Notes under the pieces: generated by a model
The model's input: the letters and a program-made list of their open reading frames with translations, nothing else
Databases searched by the model: none
Told to the model about the DNA's origin: nothing
Shown: piece by piece, positions 8,801-15,530 of the stretch
Layout of the letters: each line of letters starts with the position of its first letter
Position numbering within the stretch: position 1 is the first letter of the stretch
From: CAVDHB01 sp963608705
GTDB lineage: Bacteria; Bacteroidota; Bacteroidia; Bacteroidales; Bacteroidaceae
DNA length: 16,744 nucleotides
Assembly (NCBI GenBank): GCA_963608705.1
Contig: CAVDHB010000073.1
Coordinates: forward strand, 1 to 16,744
Direction of reading: 5' to 3'
Translations under genes and position numbers: made by a program

Positions 8801-9702
8801 CTGAGGCAAATCAGTCGGTCGTGTGCCTCCGCATTCTCTTGGTCTACAAAGTGGCAGTCATTCGTACAGATGCACTTGATACCGTATTTCTTTCCTAATT
8901 GCAGTAGAATGGGGTTCACTTTCTCTTGCAAAGGATAGGTTTCCCGGTTCGCCCGGATGGTGGGGTCTGTCACTTTGTGTCGTTGCAATTCAAGATAATA
9001 ATCCTCTCCGAACACACGTTTGAACCATTGGATGGCTTTTTCGGCTCCCGCTATGTCTCCGGCCATGATTTTCTGCGGAATCTCTCCTCCCAGACAGGCA
9101 CTGCTGACAATGAGTCCTTCGTGGTGTTTCTCCAAATCCTCCTTGTCTGTGCGAGGGCGCATATAAAATCCGTCTACCCATGACTTGGATACCAGCTTGA
9201 CAAGATTATGATAGCCCACACTGTTCTTCGCCAGTACGATGAGGTGGTGTCCGCTGCGGTCTTCCTTTGTCTCTTTCAGAGAAAGGCTTCTTCGTGCCAC
9301 GTACATCTCACATCCGAAGATAGGCTTGAACTGCATGATTTTCTCGTTCTTGGCAATGGCGGCCTTGCATTCCTCTTTCAGCTGTTCGGGGGTTTTCCCT
9401 TTGTCGGGATTTTTTCCGTTTTTATCTGTAACGGGTTTATAAGTGTCGTTTTCTAAACTTTCCAACTTGTCCTTGGCGGCTTTAAGAGCGTCTTTTGCTT
9501 TTCCTTTCACCCCTTTCACATAGTTGAAAAACTCTTTGATGCCCATCATGTCTCCATGGTCGGTGATGGCCATTCCCCGCATACCGTTCTTCACGGCTTT
9601 GTCTACAAGGCGTGAGATGGCGGACTGTCCATCCAGAATGGAATATTGCGTGTGGACGTGTAAATGTACGAAATCTTGCATCGGTATAGTTGATTTTTGC
9701 AA
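5827..9702 (-). CDS. dnaE: DNA polymerase III alpha subunit (replicative polymerase)
   Basis: This 1291-residue protein is the catalytic subunit of the chromosomal replicase. The N-terminal PHP domain opens with HLHVHTQYSILDG (residues 13-25) and contains AITDHGDMMG (45-54). The finger/palm region has GPGRGSAAGS (483-492) and the metal-binding PDIDVDFD (524-531). Helix-hairpin-helix and OB-fold regions follow, including ISGHPLDQY and a zone around DYSGAGELPLFGQ. A lysine-rich insertion at about 65-120 within the PHP domain seems lineage-specific. No intein or break is seen. The start could instead be Met8 (9681), which begins MQDFVHLHVH and is closer to many relatives. A promoter lies at 9712-9743, and trxA follows downstream. 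Confidence 0.98.
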   Translation of the reverse strand: MQKSTIPMQDFVHLHVHTQYSILDGQSAISRLVDKAVKNGMRGMAITDHGDMMGIKEFFNYVKGVKGKAKDALKAAKDKLESLENDTYKPVTDKNGKNPDKGKTPEQLKEECKAAIAKNEKIMQFKPIFGCEMYVARRSLSLKETKEDRSGHHLIVLAKNSVGYHNLVKLVSKSWVDGFYMRPRTDKEDLEKHHEGLIVSSACLGGEIPQKIMAGDIAGAEKAIQWFKRVFGEDYYLELQRHKVTDPTIRANRETYPLQEKVNPILLQLGKKYGIKCICTNDCHFVDQENAEAHDRLICLSTNRDLDDPNRMLYTKQEWFKTREEMNAIFADLPEVLSNTCEISDKVVEYTIDHPPIMPNFAIPEDFGTEEEYRKKYTEEDLFNEFTRDENGKVVLSKEAADAKIKKLGGYDKLYRIKLEADYLTKLAYEGARKVYGENLSEELKERINFELYIMKTMGFPGYFLIVQDYINAASQQLGVSVGPGRGSAAGSAVAYCLGITKIDPVKYDLLFERFLNPDRISLPDIDVDFDDDGRAKVLQWVTHKYGAARVAHIITYGTMATKLAIKDVARVEKLPLEESNRLCKLIPDKLPDGKKMNLTNAIACIPELQQAESSPNPLLRETIRYAKMLEGNVRNTGVHACGVIICRDDIDDWVPVSTAEDKETGEKLICTQYEGRVIEETGLIKMDFLGLKTLSIIKEAVENIKDSLGIDINVDNIDIEDPATYKLYCEGRTIGTFQFESAGMQKYLRELQPSTFEDLIAMNALYRPGPMDYIPSFIARKHGEEPITYDIPCMEKYLKDTYGITVYQEQVMLLSRQLANFTRGESDALRKAMGKKLIEKLNHMYPKFISGGKANGYDEKVLEKIWGDWRKFASYAFNKSHATCYSWVAYQTAYLKANYPAQYMAAVMSRNLANITEITKLMDECKAMGIGILGPDVNESHRKFSVNPKGEIRFGMSAVKGMGENAVQCILEERKNGPFTSIYDFVQRVNLSACNRKAMECLALSGGFDSFGIPRERYFAKNEKGDTFIQTLLIYGTRYKTDQASQQNSLFGGMDTVQIATPVPPETDTWSDLERLNKERDLVGIYISGHPLDQYKLILENVCNVHLNQLEDKASLANKELEFGGIVTAVKEGLTKMGKPYGITKIEDYSGAGELPLFGQDWAAWRNFMVVGNSLFIHAKMEPRKWGAPGVYDLRIASVQFLPDIKDKIIHRLTIELPLQALNNSLLNDMETLVQECAQTENPQAELCFHVVDESMHRPLNLVSRNIRINVRPQLIDYIKSNPLLDYKIN

Positions 9703-9711
9703 ACTGACCGC

Positions 9712-9743
9712 TAAAGGTAAGGCTTTTCCGTTATCTGGGCAAA
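9712..9743 (-). promoter_or_regulatory. Candidate dnaE promoter
   Basis: On the minus strand TTTG (9743-9740) is followed after 20 nt by TACCTTTA (9719-9712). This differs from the Bacteroides consensus only in the last base. Transcription would start close to the dnaE start codon at 9702, which slightly favours the downstream Met8 start. Confidence 0.45.
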
Positions 9744-9789
9744 AAAAATCGTAAAAAGAAAATTAAATGGACTAAACCGGGGGCGTTTA

Positions 9790-9821
9790 GTTGCACAAGT
9801 ACCCAATAAATACTAACTTTG
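9790..9821 (+). promoter_or_regulatory. Promoter of the psd-pssA-DUF4834-mtnN-luxS operon
   Basis: GTTGC around 9790-9794 and TAACTTTG at 9814-9821, spaced by 19 nt, match the Bacteroides -33/-7 elements. Transcription would start near 9828, about 50 nt ahead of the psd ATG. It is divergent from the dnaE promoter. Confidence 0.6.
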
Positions 9822-9880
9822 CATGATAAAGCCTGTCTTTGTAAAAGAGGGTAACGCTTTAACTGAAACACTACTCAAGC

Positions 9881-10573
9881 ATGAACATGAAGCCACTTAA
9901 GAAAATAAAGAAAATACAACTGCACAAAGAGGGTACCTTTATGCTGCGGTGCAGTTTCTTGATTCTTGTTTTGTTGAACATATTGGTTTATTTCCTTTTC
10001 CCTTCCAAGGTCCCTTTTATCATTTTGTGTGCGCTCTCGTTAGGGGTATACAGTGTGATGGTGAATTTCTTCCGCTGTCCGAAACGTCAGTTTAAAGGGC
10101 GGACGGACAAGATAGTAGTAGCACCGGCAGACGGGAAAGTGGTCGTCATCGAGGAAGTGGACGAAGACGAGTATTTTCATGACCGCCGTTTGATGGTTTC
10201 CATATTCATGAGTATCACGAACGTCCATGCCAATTGGTATCCAGTGGAAGGTGTGGTGAAAAAGGTGGCGCATCAGAATGGCCGTTATATGAAGGCGTGG
10301 TTGCCTAAGGCCAGTACGGAAAATGAACGTTCGATGGTAGTCATCGAAACCCCGGACGGACAAGAGGTCATGGCACGCCAGATTGCGGGAGCTGTGGCGC
10401 GGCGAATTGTCACATACGCTGAAGAAGGAGAGGAATGTTTCATAGACGAACACATGGGCTTTATCAAGTTCGGCTCCAGGGTGGACACCTATTTACCCCT
10501 TGGTTCTAAAGTGTGCGTGAAAATGGGACAAGCCACTACAGGCGACCAGACGATATTGGCGGAATTGCCCTAA
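9881..10573 (+). CDS. psd: Phosphatidylserine decarboxylase proenzyme
   Basis: The 230-residue protein decarboxylates phosphatidylserine to phosphatidylethanolamine at the inner membrane. It is of the short type, with two N-terminal hydrophobic segments (about residues 20-65) followed by the catalytic domain. Family markers are VAPADGKVVVIEE, FMSITNVHANWYPVEG and GFIKFGSRVD. The Gly-Ser pair in the last is the self-cleavage site; Ser199 becomes the pyruvoyl group of the small alpha chain (last 32 residues). The start at 9881 is the first ATG after the promoter; an in-frame Met lies two codons on. It is first in the operon, 10 nt before pssA, which supplies its substrate. Confidence 0.96.
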   Translation: MNMKPLKKIKKIQLHKEGTFMLRCSFLILVLLNILVYFLFPSKVPFIILCALSLGVYSVMVNFFRCPKRQFKGRTDKIVVAPADGKVVVIEEVDEDEYFHDRRLMVSIFMSITNVHANWYPVEGVVKKVAHQNGRYMKAWLPKASTENERSMVVIETPDGQEVMARQIAGAVARRIVTYAEEGEECFIDEHMGFIKFGSRVDTYLPLGSKVCVKMGQATTGDQTILAELP

Positions 10574-10583
10574 CAATTGAGTT

Positions 10584-11294
10584 ATGAGGAAATTAATACC
10601 TAATACATTAACCTGCGGAAATCTTATTTCCGGGTGTATTGCCGCGAAGATGGCTTTCGAGGGGAATTATACGTGGGCTCTGACTTGGATAGTCATTGGG
10701 GCCGTGTTCGATTTCTTCGATGGCTTTTCCGCCCGGATGCTGAAAGTGTCCAGTCCCATTGGAAAGGAACTGGACTCATTGGCAGATGATATTACTTTTG
10801 GTTTTGCCCCTTCAGCGGTATTGTACACTCTGTTGTCGGAGATGATTTATCCGGAATGGCTGTCCTTCTCTGAAGGTTGGCTTCCCTATACCGCTTTTAT
10901 CATGGCTGCGTTTTCCGGCTTACGGTTGGCTAAGTTCAATTTGGATACCCGCCAAAGTCTGTCCTTTATTGGGTTGCCCACACCGGCTAACGCTTTGCTG
11001 TGGGCTTCTGTCGCTTCTTCCTTTTCACTGGAACTGCGGACAATGGAATGGATGGTGCCAGTCTTGGTGGCAGGTATGCTGGTATTCTCTTGGTTGTTAA
11101 TGGCAGAGATACCGTTGTTCGCTTTGAAGTTCAAGGATTTCACTTGGAAACGGAATAAGGAAAAGTTCGTGTTTCTGGGAGGGTGTGTCCTCTTGCTGGC
11201 TCTTTTCCAGTTCAAGGGAATAGCCGCTTGTATTTTGTGGTACATTCTCCTTTCCGTCTTTATATTCTTATTTCATAAAAAAGAAACGAAATGA
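10584..11294 (+). CDS. pssA: CDP-diacylglycerol-serine O-phosphatidyltransferase
   Basis: This 236-residue membrane enzyme condenses CDP-diacylglycerol with serine to form phosphatidylserine. The complete CDP-alcohol phosphotransferase motif is present: D43-x2-D46-G47-x2-A50-R51-x8-G60-x3-D64-x3-D68, in the stretch VFDFFDGFSARM and onwards. Six or more hydrophobic segments surround it, as expected for this family (type II, membrane-embedded). It sits between psd, which uses its product, and a DUF4834 gene that overlaps its stop codon by 4 bp (ATGA), indicating translational coupling. All metal-binding aspartates are intact. Confidence 0.96.
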   Translation: MRKLIPNTLTCGNLISGCIAAKMAFEGNYTWALTWIVIGAVFDFFDGFSARMLKVSSPIGKELDSLADDITFGFAPSAVLYTLLSEMIYPEWLSFSEGWLPYTAFIMAAFSGLRLAKFNLDTRQSLSFIGLPTPANALLWASVASSFSLELRTMEWMVPVLVAGMLVFSWLLMAEIPLFALKFKDFTWKRNKEKFVFLGGCVLLLALFQFKGIAACILWYILLSVFIFLFHKKETK

Positions 11295-11620
11295 AAGCAA
11301 TAGGATGTTTATTATTTCTCGTAATTGGCTTAGTTCTCTTTGTGGCGATTGCAGGTTGGAGGATGATTCGCACCTTATTGGGCTATAAAGGTTCTCCTTC
11401 CGCTTTCTTCCATACAGTGAATGATATGCGGAAGAATGTGAAGCAAATGCAAGAGCAAATGAGGCAAGACTCCTTCCATACGGACAATGCCCGTCAGCAA
11501 AAGACGGCTTATCATAACGAGACCTCACAGCGGAGAACGGACTCCACTTCTCCGGGGACGAAGAAGATTATCCCTGACGATGAAGGGGAATATGTGTCAT
11601 ACGAAGAAATAAAGAAATAG
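11291..11620 (+). CDS. DUF4834 family small membrane protein
   Basis: The 109-residue product has one N-terminal transmembrane helix (about residues 4-24), then a polar, probably helical stretch rich in K, Q, E and M (MRKNVKQMQEQMRQDS), a low-complexity linker and a conserved-looking acidic tail (IIPDDEGEYVSYEEIKK). The tail and the position next to pssA match the DUF4834 family of Bacteroidales. Its function is unknown. It starts inside the pssA stop (ATGA overlap) and ends 1 nt before mtnN, so it is made with the phospholipid enzymes. A scaffolding or regulatory role at the membrane would be a guess. Confidence 0.85.
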   Translation: MKAIGCLLFLVIGLVLFVAIAGWRMIRTLLGYKGSPSAFFHTVNDMRKNVKQMQEQMRQDSFHTDNARQQKTAYHNETSQRRTDSTSPGTKKIIPDDEGEYVSYEEIKK

Positions 11621-11621
11621 C

Positions 11622-12326
11622 ATGAGAATAGGGATTATCGTGGCTATGGACACGGAACGGCAACAGCTGGAACGTGTGCTGGGCAATGTTAGCCGGATGG
11701 AAAAGGGACTGTATGTCTACACGGTTGGTCGTATCGGACAGAATGAGATTGTGCTGATGCAATGTGGTATTGGCAAGGTGAATGCCGCCATAGGCTCCAC
11801 GGAGTTACTGCGTTTCTTCCAGCCAGACTGTGTTATCAGCACGGGTGTGGCCGGAGGCATAGACTCATCGCTGGGTTTGATGGATGTGGTGGCCGCTCGC
11901 AGGACTGTGTACCATGACGTGTGGTGCGGTGGAGACAACGATTATGGGCAGGTACAAGGACTACCCACCTTCTTTTCTTCAAACGATACACTCTATAATT
12001 TGGCGGTATCATTGTCCGATGACCACACGGCCATCAAGGGTGGATTAATCTGCACGGGCGATAAGTTTATTTCCGAACGCACAGAGTTGGATGCCATCAA
12101 GAAACGTTTTCCCGAAGGACTGGCTGTGGACATGGAGTCTTGTGCCATTGCTCAGGTGTGTTATCGTTTCAAGGTACCTTTCTTGAGCTTCCGTATTATC
12201 AGCGACACACCTAATGAGGAAAGCAAAGCCCGTTTCAATCAGTATCTTAATTTCTGGGAAGAGATGGCCAGTCGTTCTTTTCAAGTCACACGCACTTTCT
12301 TAGAATCAATACCTGCACATTTTTAA
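11622..12326 (+). CDS. mtnN: 5'-methylthioadenosine / S-adenosylhomocysteine nucleosidase
   Basis: This 234-residue cytoplasmic enzyme removes adenine from S-adenosylhomocysteine and methylthioadenosine, giving S-ribosylhomocysteine and methylthioribose. The catalytic set of the Pfs family is present: Glu12 (IVAMDTE), Glu172 in AVDMESCAIAQVC and the general acid Asp195 in RIISDTP, with the nucleoside-binding STGVAGGID segment at 73-81. The length is normal. It lies 1 nt after the DUF4834 gene and 9 nt before luxS, whose substrate it produces. It is thus the first of two consecutive steps of the activated methyl cycle in this operon. Confidence 0.96.
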   Translation: MRIGIIVAMDTERQQLERVLGNVSRMEKGLYVYTVGRIGQNEIVLMQCGIGKVNAAIGSTELLRFFQPDCVISTGVAGGIDSSLGLMDVVAARRTVYHDVWCGGDNDYGQVQGLPTFFSSNDTLYNLAVSLSDDHTAIKGGLICTGDKFISERTELDAIKKRFPEGLAVDMESCAIAQVCYRFKVPFLSFRIISDTPNEESKARFNQYLNFWEEMASRSFQVTRTFLESIPAHF

Positions 12327-12335
12327 TATAGCATC

Positions 12336-12824
12336 ATGAAGAAAATACCAAGTTTTACAATTGACCATATCCATTTGTTGCGAGGCATCTATGTGTCCCG
12401 TAAGGACAAGGTGGGAAATGAGACTGTCACTACCTTTGATATCCGTATGAAAGAACCCAACCGGGAACCTGTGGTTGGGCAGGGGGCTATGCATACGATA
12501 GAGCATCTTGCCGCCACTTATTTGCGTAATGACCCGGAATGGAAAGACAAGGTGGTGTACTGGGGGCCTATGGGATGTCTCACGGGATGTTATCTCATCT
12601 TGAAAGGTGATTTGGAGTCCAAAGACATTGTGGAGGTCATGAAAAAGACCTATCAGTTCATTGCGGACTATGAAGGGGAGGTGCCAGGAGCCAAGCCCCG
12701 TGATTGCGGAAGTTATCTTTTGCACGACCTCCCCATGGCTAAATGGGAGTCTGCCAAATATCTCCATGAAGTATTGGAGCATATCACGGAAAAGAACCTT
12801 CATTACCCGGTGGTGGAAGAGTAA
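12336..12824 (+). CDS. luxS: S-ribosylhomocysteine lyase, AI-2 synthase
   Basis: This 162-residue metalloenzyme splits S-ribosylhomocysteine into homocysteine and dihydroxypentanedione, the precursor of the autoinducer AI-2. The metal site H53-x2-E56-H57 (GAMHTIEHLAATY) and third ligand C124 (AKPRDCGSYLLHD) are intact, and the catalytic cysteine is C81 in GPMGCLTG. The residue after this cysteine is Leu, where many relatives have Arg or Gln, and a second cysteine (C85) lies close by. Length is typical. It is last in the operon, directly after mtnN, and is followed by an intrinsic terminator. A metabolic role in methyl recycling is certain from the family; signalling in this organism is not shown by sequence. 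Confidence 0.97.
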   Translation: MKKIPSFTIDHIHLLRGIYVSRKDKVGNETVTTFDIRMKEPNREPVVGQGAMHTIEHLAATYLRNDPEWKDKVVYWGPMGCLTGCYLILKGDLESKDIVEVMKKTYQFIADYEGEVPGAKPRDCGSYLLHDLPMAKWESAKYLHEVLEHITEKNLHYPVVEE

Positions 12825-12890
12825 GTTTGTTTTAGACATCTTTCCTGTTTCATCCGTATATGATTGTTTCTCCAAGAGATAAATATAAAG

Positions 12891-12926
12891 CGAGGGTATG
12901 TGTCCAATAGTCATACCCTCGTTTTT
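12891..12926 (+). terminator. Intrinsic terminator of the psd-luxS operon
   Basis: CGAGGGTATG (12891-12900) and CATACCCTCG (12912-12921) form a perfect 10 bp stem with an 11 nt loop, followed by TTTTTC. It lies 66 nt past the luxS stop. AT-rich sequence on the other side (TTTATATTT on the minus strand) could let it also stop transcripts of the convergent gene. Confidence 0.9.
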
Positions 12927-13032
12927 CATTACCTAATTATCGGTTCTTAAAGTCCATGTTCAAGTTACAGTCTTGTGCGAAACGGTTTTTATAGTCTATT
13001 GATTTCTTTTTCAGCTGTATAAAGGTAAGGCA

Positions 13033-13788
13033 TCACAAAGAGCCACGGCCATGACACACCTTACACTTGCCGCTACCGTTGCATCCTTGGCATGTGGAAG
13101 AACCATAAGTGTCTTTACCCGTATAAGTGCCAGTACTGTACCCATAAGCCCCTTTGCCACGACACATACTGCATACACCAGTGCCGTTACATCCCCTGCA
13201 ACTACGGCCAGATGAAGAAGAGCCAGAACTGCTACCACCAGATAGTCCGCCACCACCGTATAGGATAGCGTTTGCTCTTTGCCTGTTTTTCAGTATAGTG
13301 CAAAAACGGTTGCGCATTTCATCGGTAGCGTCCCAATAACCGCTGTTGTTGATACGGTTCAAAGCTTCGGTAGCATCCGAACTCCCGAGTTTTGCCCCTA
13401 CTTCATAAAACTCTTTGGCCAAAGAAGGATTGGCTTTAGTAAATCCCATGCTAAGCTCAACCATGGCTCCGAGATAGAAATAAGCATCCTTGTTCTTATA
13501 TTCGAAACAAGCCTTTTTGAACTTTTCATAAGCCAAGTCATAATTCTGATTAGCCAACGCCACCTCACCATCACTAAGAAACCTTAAGCCCACACCGTAA
13601 TTGTAGGCCTGCTGGTTGGCATAGCTTGGGTCAACCACCTGCCCCTTGCCACCGCACATAAAGCATGGCATAAAACCTGCCATGGTTTGCATGCCGCCAC
13701 GGCCACCACATCCTGCGCAAGCAACCGTGTTTTGTCCCATTGCTGTCAAGGATATCAGAAGGAAAAGAAATAAGAAAAGTTTTTTCAT
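13033..13788 (-). CDS. Secreted cysteine-rich protein with DnaJ-like CxxCxGxG motifs
   Basis: The 251-residue product begins with a signal peptide (MKKLFLFLFLLISLTAMGQ, cleavage likely before or after Q19). Six CxxC pairs occur in two clusters: C24-C27 and C42-C45 near the N-terminus, and C197-C200, C206-C209, C233-C236 and C242-C245 at the C-terminus, several in the form CxGCxGxG or CxxCxGxG known from the zinc-binding domain of DnaJ. Between them, about residues 55-150 resemble Sel1/TPR-like helical repeats (NYDLAYEKFKKACFEYK, then AYFYLGAMVELSMG). A Gly/Ser linker (about 178-194) leads to the C-terminal cluster. There is no J-domain. Zinc binding outside the cytoplasm is inferred. The gene is monocistronic and converges on luxS; its function is unknown to me. 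Confidence 0.85.
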   Translation of the reverse strand: MKKLFLFLFLLISLTAMGQNTVACAGCGGRGGMQTMAGFMPCFMCGGKGQVVDPSYANQQAYNYGVGLRFLSDGEVALANQNYDLAYEKFKKACFEYKNKDAYFYLGAMVELSMGFTKANPSLAKEFYEVGAKLGSSDATEALNRINNSGYWDATDEMRNRFCTILKNRQRANAILYGGGGLSGGSSSGSSSSGRSCRGCNGTGVCSMCRGKGAYGYSTGTYTGKDTYGSSTCQGCNGSGKCKVCHGRGSL

Positions 13789-14500
13789 CTTTCAATAAAT
13801 AAGATGTGCAACCATTCTTTATCTTCTTAAAATCCAGCCAAATAATCTTCTCAACGAATAAACAATAGGATATCTGGCGGTATTCAATACTCAATTTCAA
13901 AAAAGAAAGAATGGAAATGCACGATATTAGTACTTGAGGGATGCTGAATGTGCAAATCCCTGTTTCGTTTCACTGCCAAGAACTGATTTTTGCAAGTTCC
14001 TGGTGTTGCTATTACGTTTTTCTTCTATATGTCTGCTTCTTAATTTAGATGTTTAATTGTTTTATAATGCTCATGAACTTGAGTTGCCACAGCTACTTTT
14101 GTTCTCTTGTTTATATCAATGTGTTCATATTATTACTATCGAGAGTCTCTCTACCATGGAGAAGTTCTTTTACGCAAAAGTAAACAGAAAATTTAAATAT
14201 TTAAAGTGTATGATATACATGAAGAGCAGTAAGTGATAAAAACTATGCTTAACTGGCTTAAGAATATGTTTATGTGGTTAAATTATTTTGGGATAAAACA
14301 AATTGAAATCTTAAAAGACAGAGAGCTGTTATGCGGCAGGTGTCTATTCCCAAATTGTGAACTTCTTTGCAAATAGGGAGACAAACGCTTTTGCAGAGTC
14401 ATTCAATGATTATAAACTTCATGTACTGATGAAATATAACTTCTATAGGCAACGCAGTGCTACTGCTTTTTTACAGGTCTTTCATCATTAAGGTTTATCT
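13789..14500. other. AT-rich stretch without recognisable genes
   Basis: About 700 bases with frequent stops on both strands and no convincing signal of coding, RNA genes or terminators. The first 60-100 bases must contain the promoter of the cysteine-rich protein gene, but I see no clear consensus. Base composition is visibly richer in A+T than the dnaE-luxS block. Confidence 0.5.
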
Positions 14501-14509
14501 CACATTGAA

Positions 14510-14726
14510 ACTCACCGCATATACTGCATCGAAACTCACCGTGCAATTTTCGCCAAGCGGTGAGTAATGACTCCTTATTTACCGTAACACAACACTCCCT
14601 TCTCCTGTCTTATAAATGAAAATTACTGCACATCGTAAATTTTCTTCTCAGTGTGTACTTTATGAAGAGAAATGGACGAAAAAGTGAAGGACAATGCTAC
14701 AATGTAGATTCATTTCCAGCGCTTTT
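14510..14726 (+). repeat. Copy C of interspersed repeat
   Basis: The right part (about 14600-14724) is a direct repeat of 16558-16684, sharing CTCCTGTCTTATAAATG, TGTGTACTTTATGAAGAGAA and ATGGACGAAAAAGTGAAGGA. The left part has the ACTCACCG elements (14510-14517, 14534-14541) and CGGTGAGT (14558-14565), forming the same 8 bp hairpin as in copy B. Compared with the longest copy, the CTTCATTACATA/TTGAGACAACC module is missing between the two parts, so this is an internally deleted or differently assembled copy. Confidence 0.85.
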
Positions 14727-14992
14727 TTCGTGATAAATTCACGTTTTGCCGTTGATAAATGGGGCATTATTTCAGATTTTATTGTTTCTTTATCGAGCAC
14801 AGTGTACATGAGAAAACTTATTTATGAGTTTAGACACCACAATATAAGGATTTTTTCTATGAAACACTGAGCTTTTCCACTTTTTGGGGGAGAGAATACA
14901 GAAGTCTAAATCCCTTCTTCCTTTTTCAATTATTCAACACTAAAATCGCTGCATTCAATTCTTCTATATTTCCATCCTTCAATATTTCTTCG
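14727..14992. other. AT-rich stretch without recognisable genes
   Basis: No gene or RNA signal is evident between repeat copy C and the promoter of the decayed toxin-antitoxin locus. A G-run (TTTTTGGGGGAGAG, near 14881-14894) is the only notable local feature. Confidence 0.4.
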
Positions 14993-15000
14993 TATCTTTG
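14969..15000 (+). promoter_or_regulatory. Promoter of the decayed toxin-antitoxin locus
   Basis: TATCTTTG at 14993-15000 is an exact -7 element of the Bacteroides type. TTTC at 14969-14972, 20 nt upstream, is a weak -33 partner. The ATG of the antitoxin fragment lies at 15029 after AAAGGAC, a modest ribosome binding site. Confidence 0.5.
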
Positions 15001-15028
15001 TGGCAACGAATAAATAAAAGGACAAATT

Positions 15029-15205
15029 ATGACACAGCATATTGTTTCCATAGATGATGTCTCTATGTTACGTGATGTCAAGAAAACCATAAGTCTGCTT
15101 CGTGGCGTGACAGCAGTCAAGGTGAGCCGAAAGAGTGAGGATAAGCCAAATGTCGCCACGCAACAAGGAGCAGGCACTGACAGGCAATTACATTGGCTAC
15201 CGTGA
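15029..15205 (+). pseudogene. Antitoxin N-terminal fragment
   Basis: The frame starts MTQHIVSIDDVSML and continues RDVKKTISLLRGVTAVKV, a pattern I know from short Bacteroidales proteins encoded just ahead of YafQ/RelE-type toxins. About 40 residues look authentic; after SRKSEDKPN the frame runs into sequence that codes, in another frame, for the C-terminal half of a toxin, and it ends at 15203-15205. A deletion has therefore probably removed the antitoxin C-terminus and the toxin N-terminus. The promoter and ribosome binding site survive, so a 58-residue hybrid could still be made. The antitoxin assignment is inferred from the partner and the family pattern. Confidence 0.5.
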
Positions 15206-15306
15206 ATGCCATATATGTCCCGACTGGCTAATTGATATACTCGCGCAACGACACTCTGAAAGTTGTGAAACTTGTGCGCACGGGAAGCCATTCTGACCTG
15301 TTCTGA
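15174..15306 (+). pseudogene. YafQ/RelE-type toxin C-terminal remnant
   Basis: From about 15174 one frame reads ALTGNYIGYRECHICPDWLI. After a single extra base near 15234 the next frame reads YSRNDTLKVVKLVRTGSHSDLF and stops at 15304-15306. Together this is the typical C-terminal half of YafQ-family mRNA-interferase toxins (LTGxxxGYRECHIxPDWLLIY, then RTGSHSDLF). The N-terminal half is missing and the remainder is frameshifted, so no active toxin is expected. It overlaps the antitoxin fragment, and the protease stub follows at once. Confidence 0.7.
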
Positions 15307-15307
15307 G

Positions 15308-15526
15308 CCTTTTGCTTATATTGTCCGATTTAACAATATGACATCTGTAGATTACAAGAGTGATGTAGGCGATAGTGGCGGTATAGTTTATTCTTTAATA
15401 AAAAGTTCAGATACGAGATATACAGTTGGTGTTCACCATGGTCGTAGTATGGACGGGAAACTGGCAGTATATTCCAAAGCCGACAATGTTCTTAGTACTT
15501 TAGGGTTGAACGATATTAATATATAG
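15308..15526 (+). pseudogene. C-terminal stub of a trypsin-like serine protease
   Basis: About 72 residues include the serine active-site motif VGDSGGIVYSL and the following YTVGVHHGRS strand, then a C-terminal part ending KADNVLSTLGLNDINI. This matches the last third of chymotrypsin-fold (S1) proteases. The regions that would carry the catalytic His and Asp are absent: upstream sequence belongs to the toxin remnant. No plausible signal peptide remains, though an ATG at 15338 could start a short peptide. It ends 4 nt before the lipoprotein gene, so the two were probably one operon. Confidence 0.6.
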
Positions 15527-15530
15527 GATA

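Noticed and set aside
5827..9702. Intein or domain loss in DnaE
   Set aside because: The PHP, palm and C-terminal motifs follow in the normal order; the extra lysine-rich segment near residues 65-120 is only a modest insertion.
12336..12824. Inactive LuxS because of the Leu after the catalytic cysteine
   Set aside because: This position varies in the family (for example Gln in Bacillus subtilis), and the three metal ligands and the catalytic cysteine are intact.
12306..12929. Minus-strand open frame of 207 codons opposite luxS
   Set aside because: It lies antisense to the intact luxS gene and crosses its terminator; it shows no family features.
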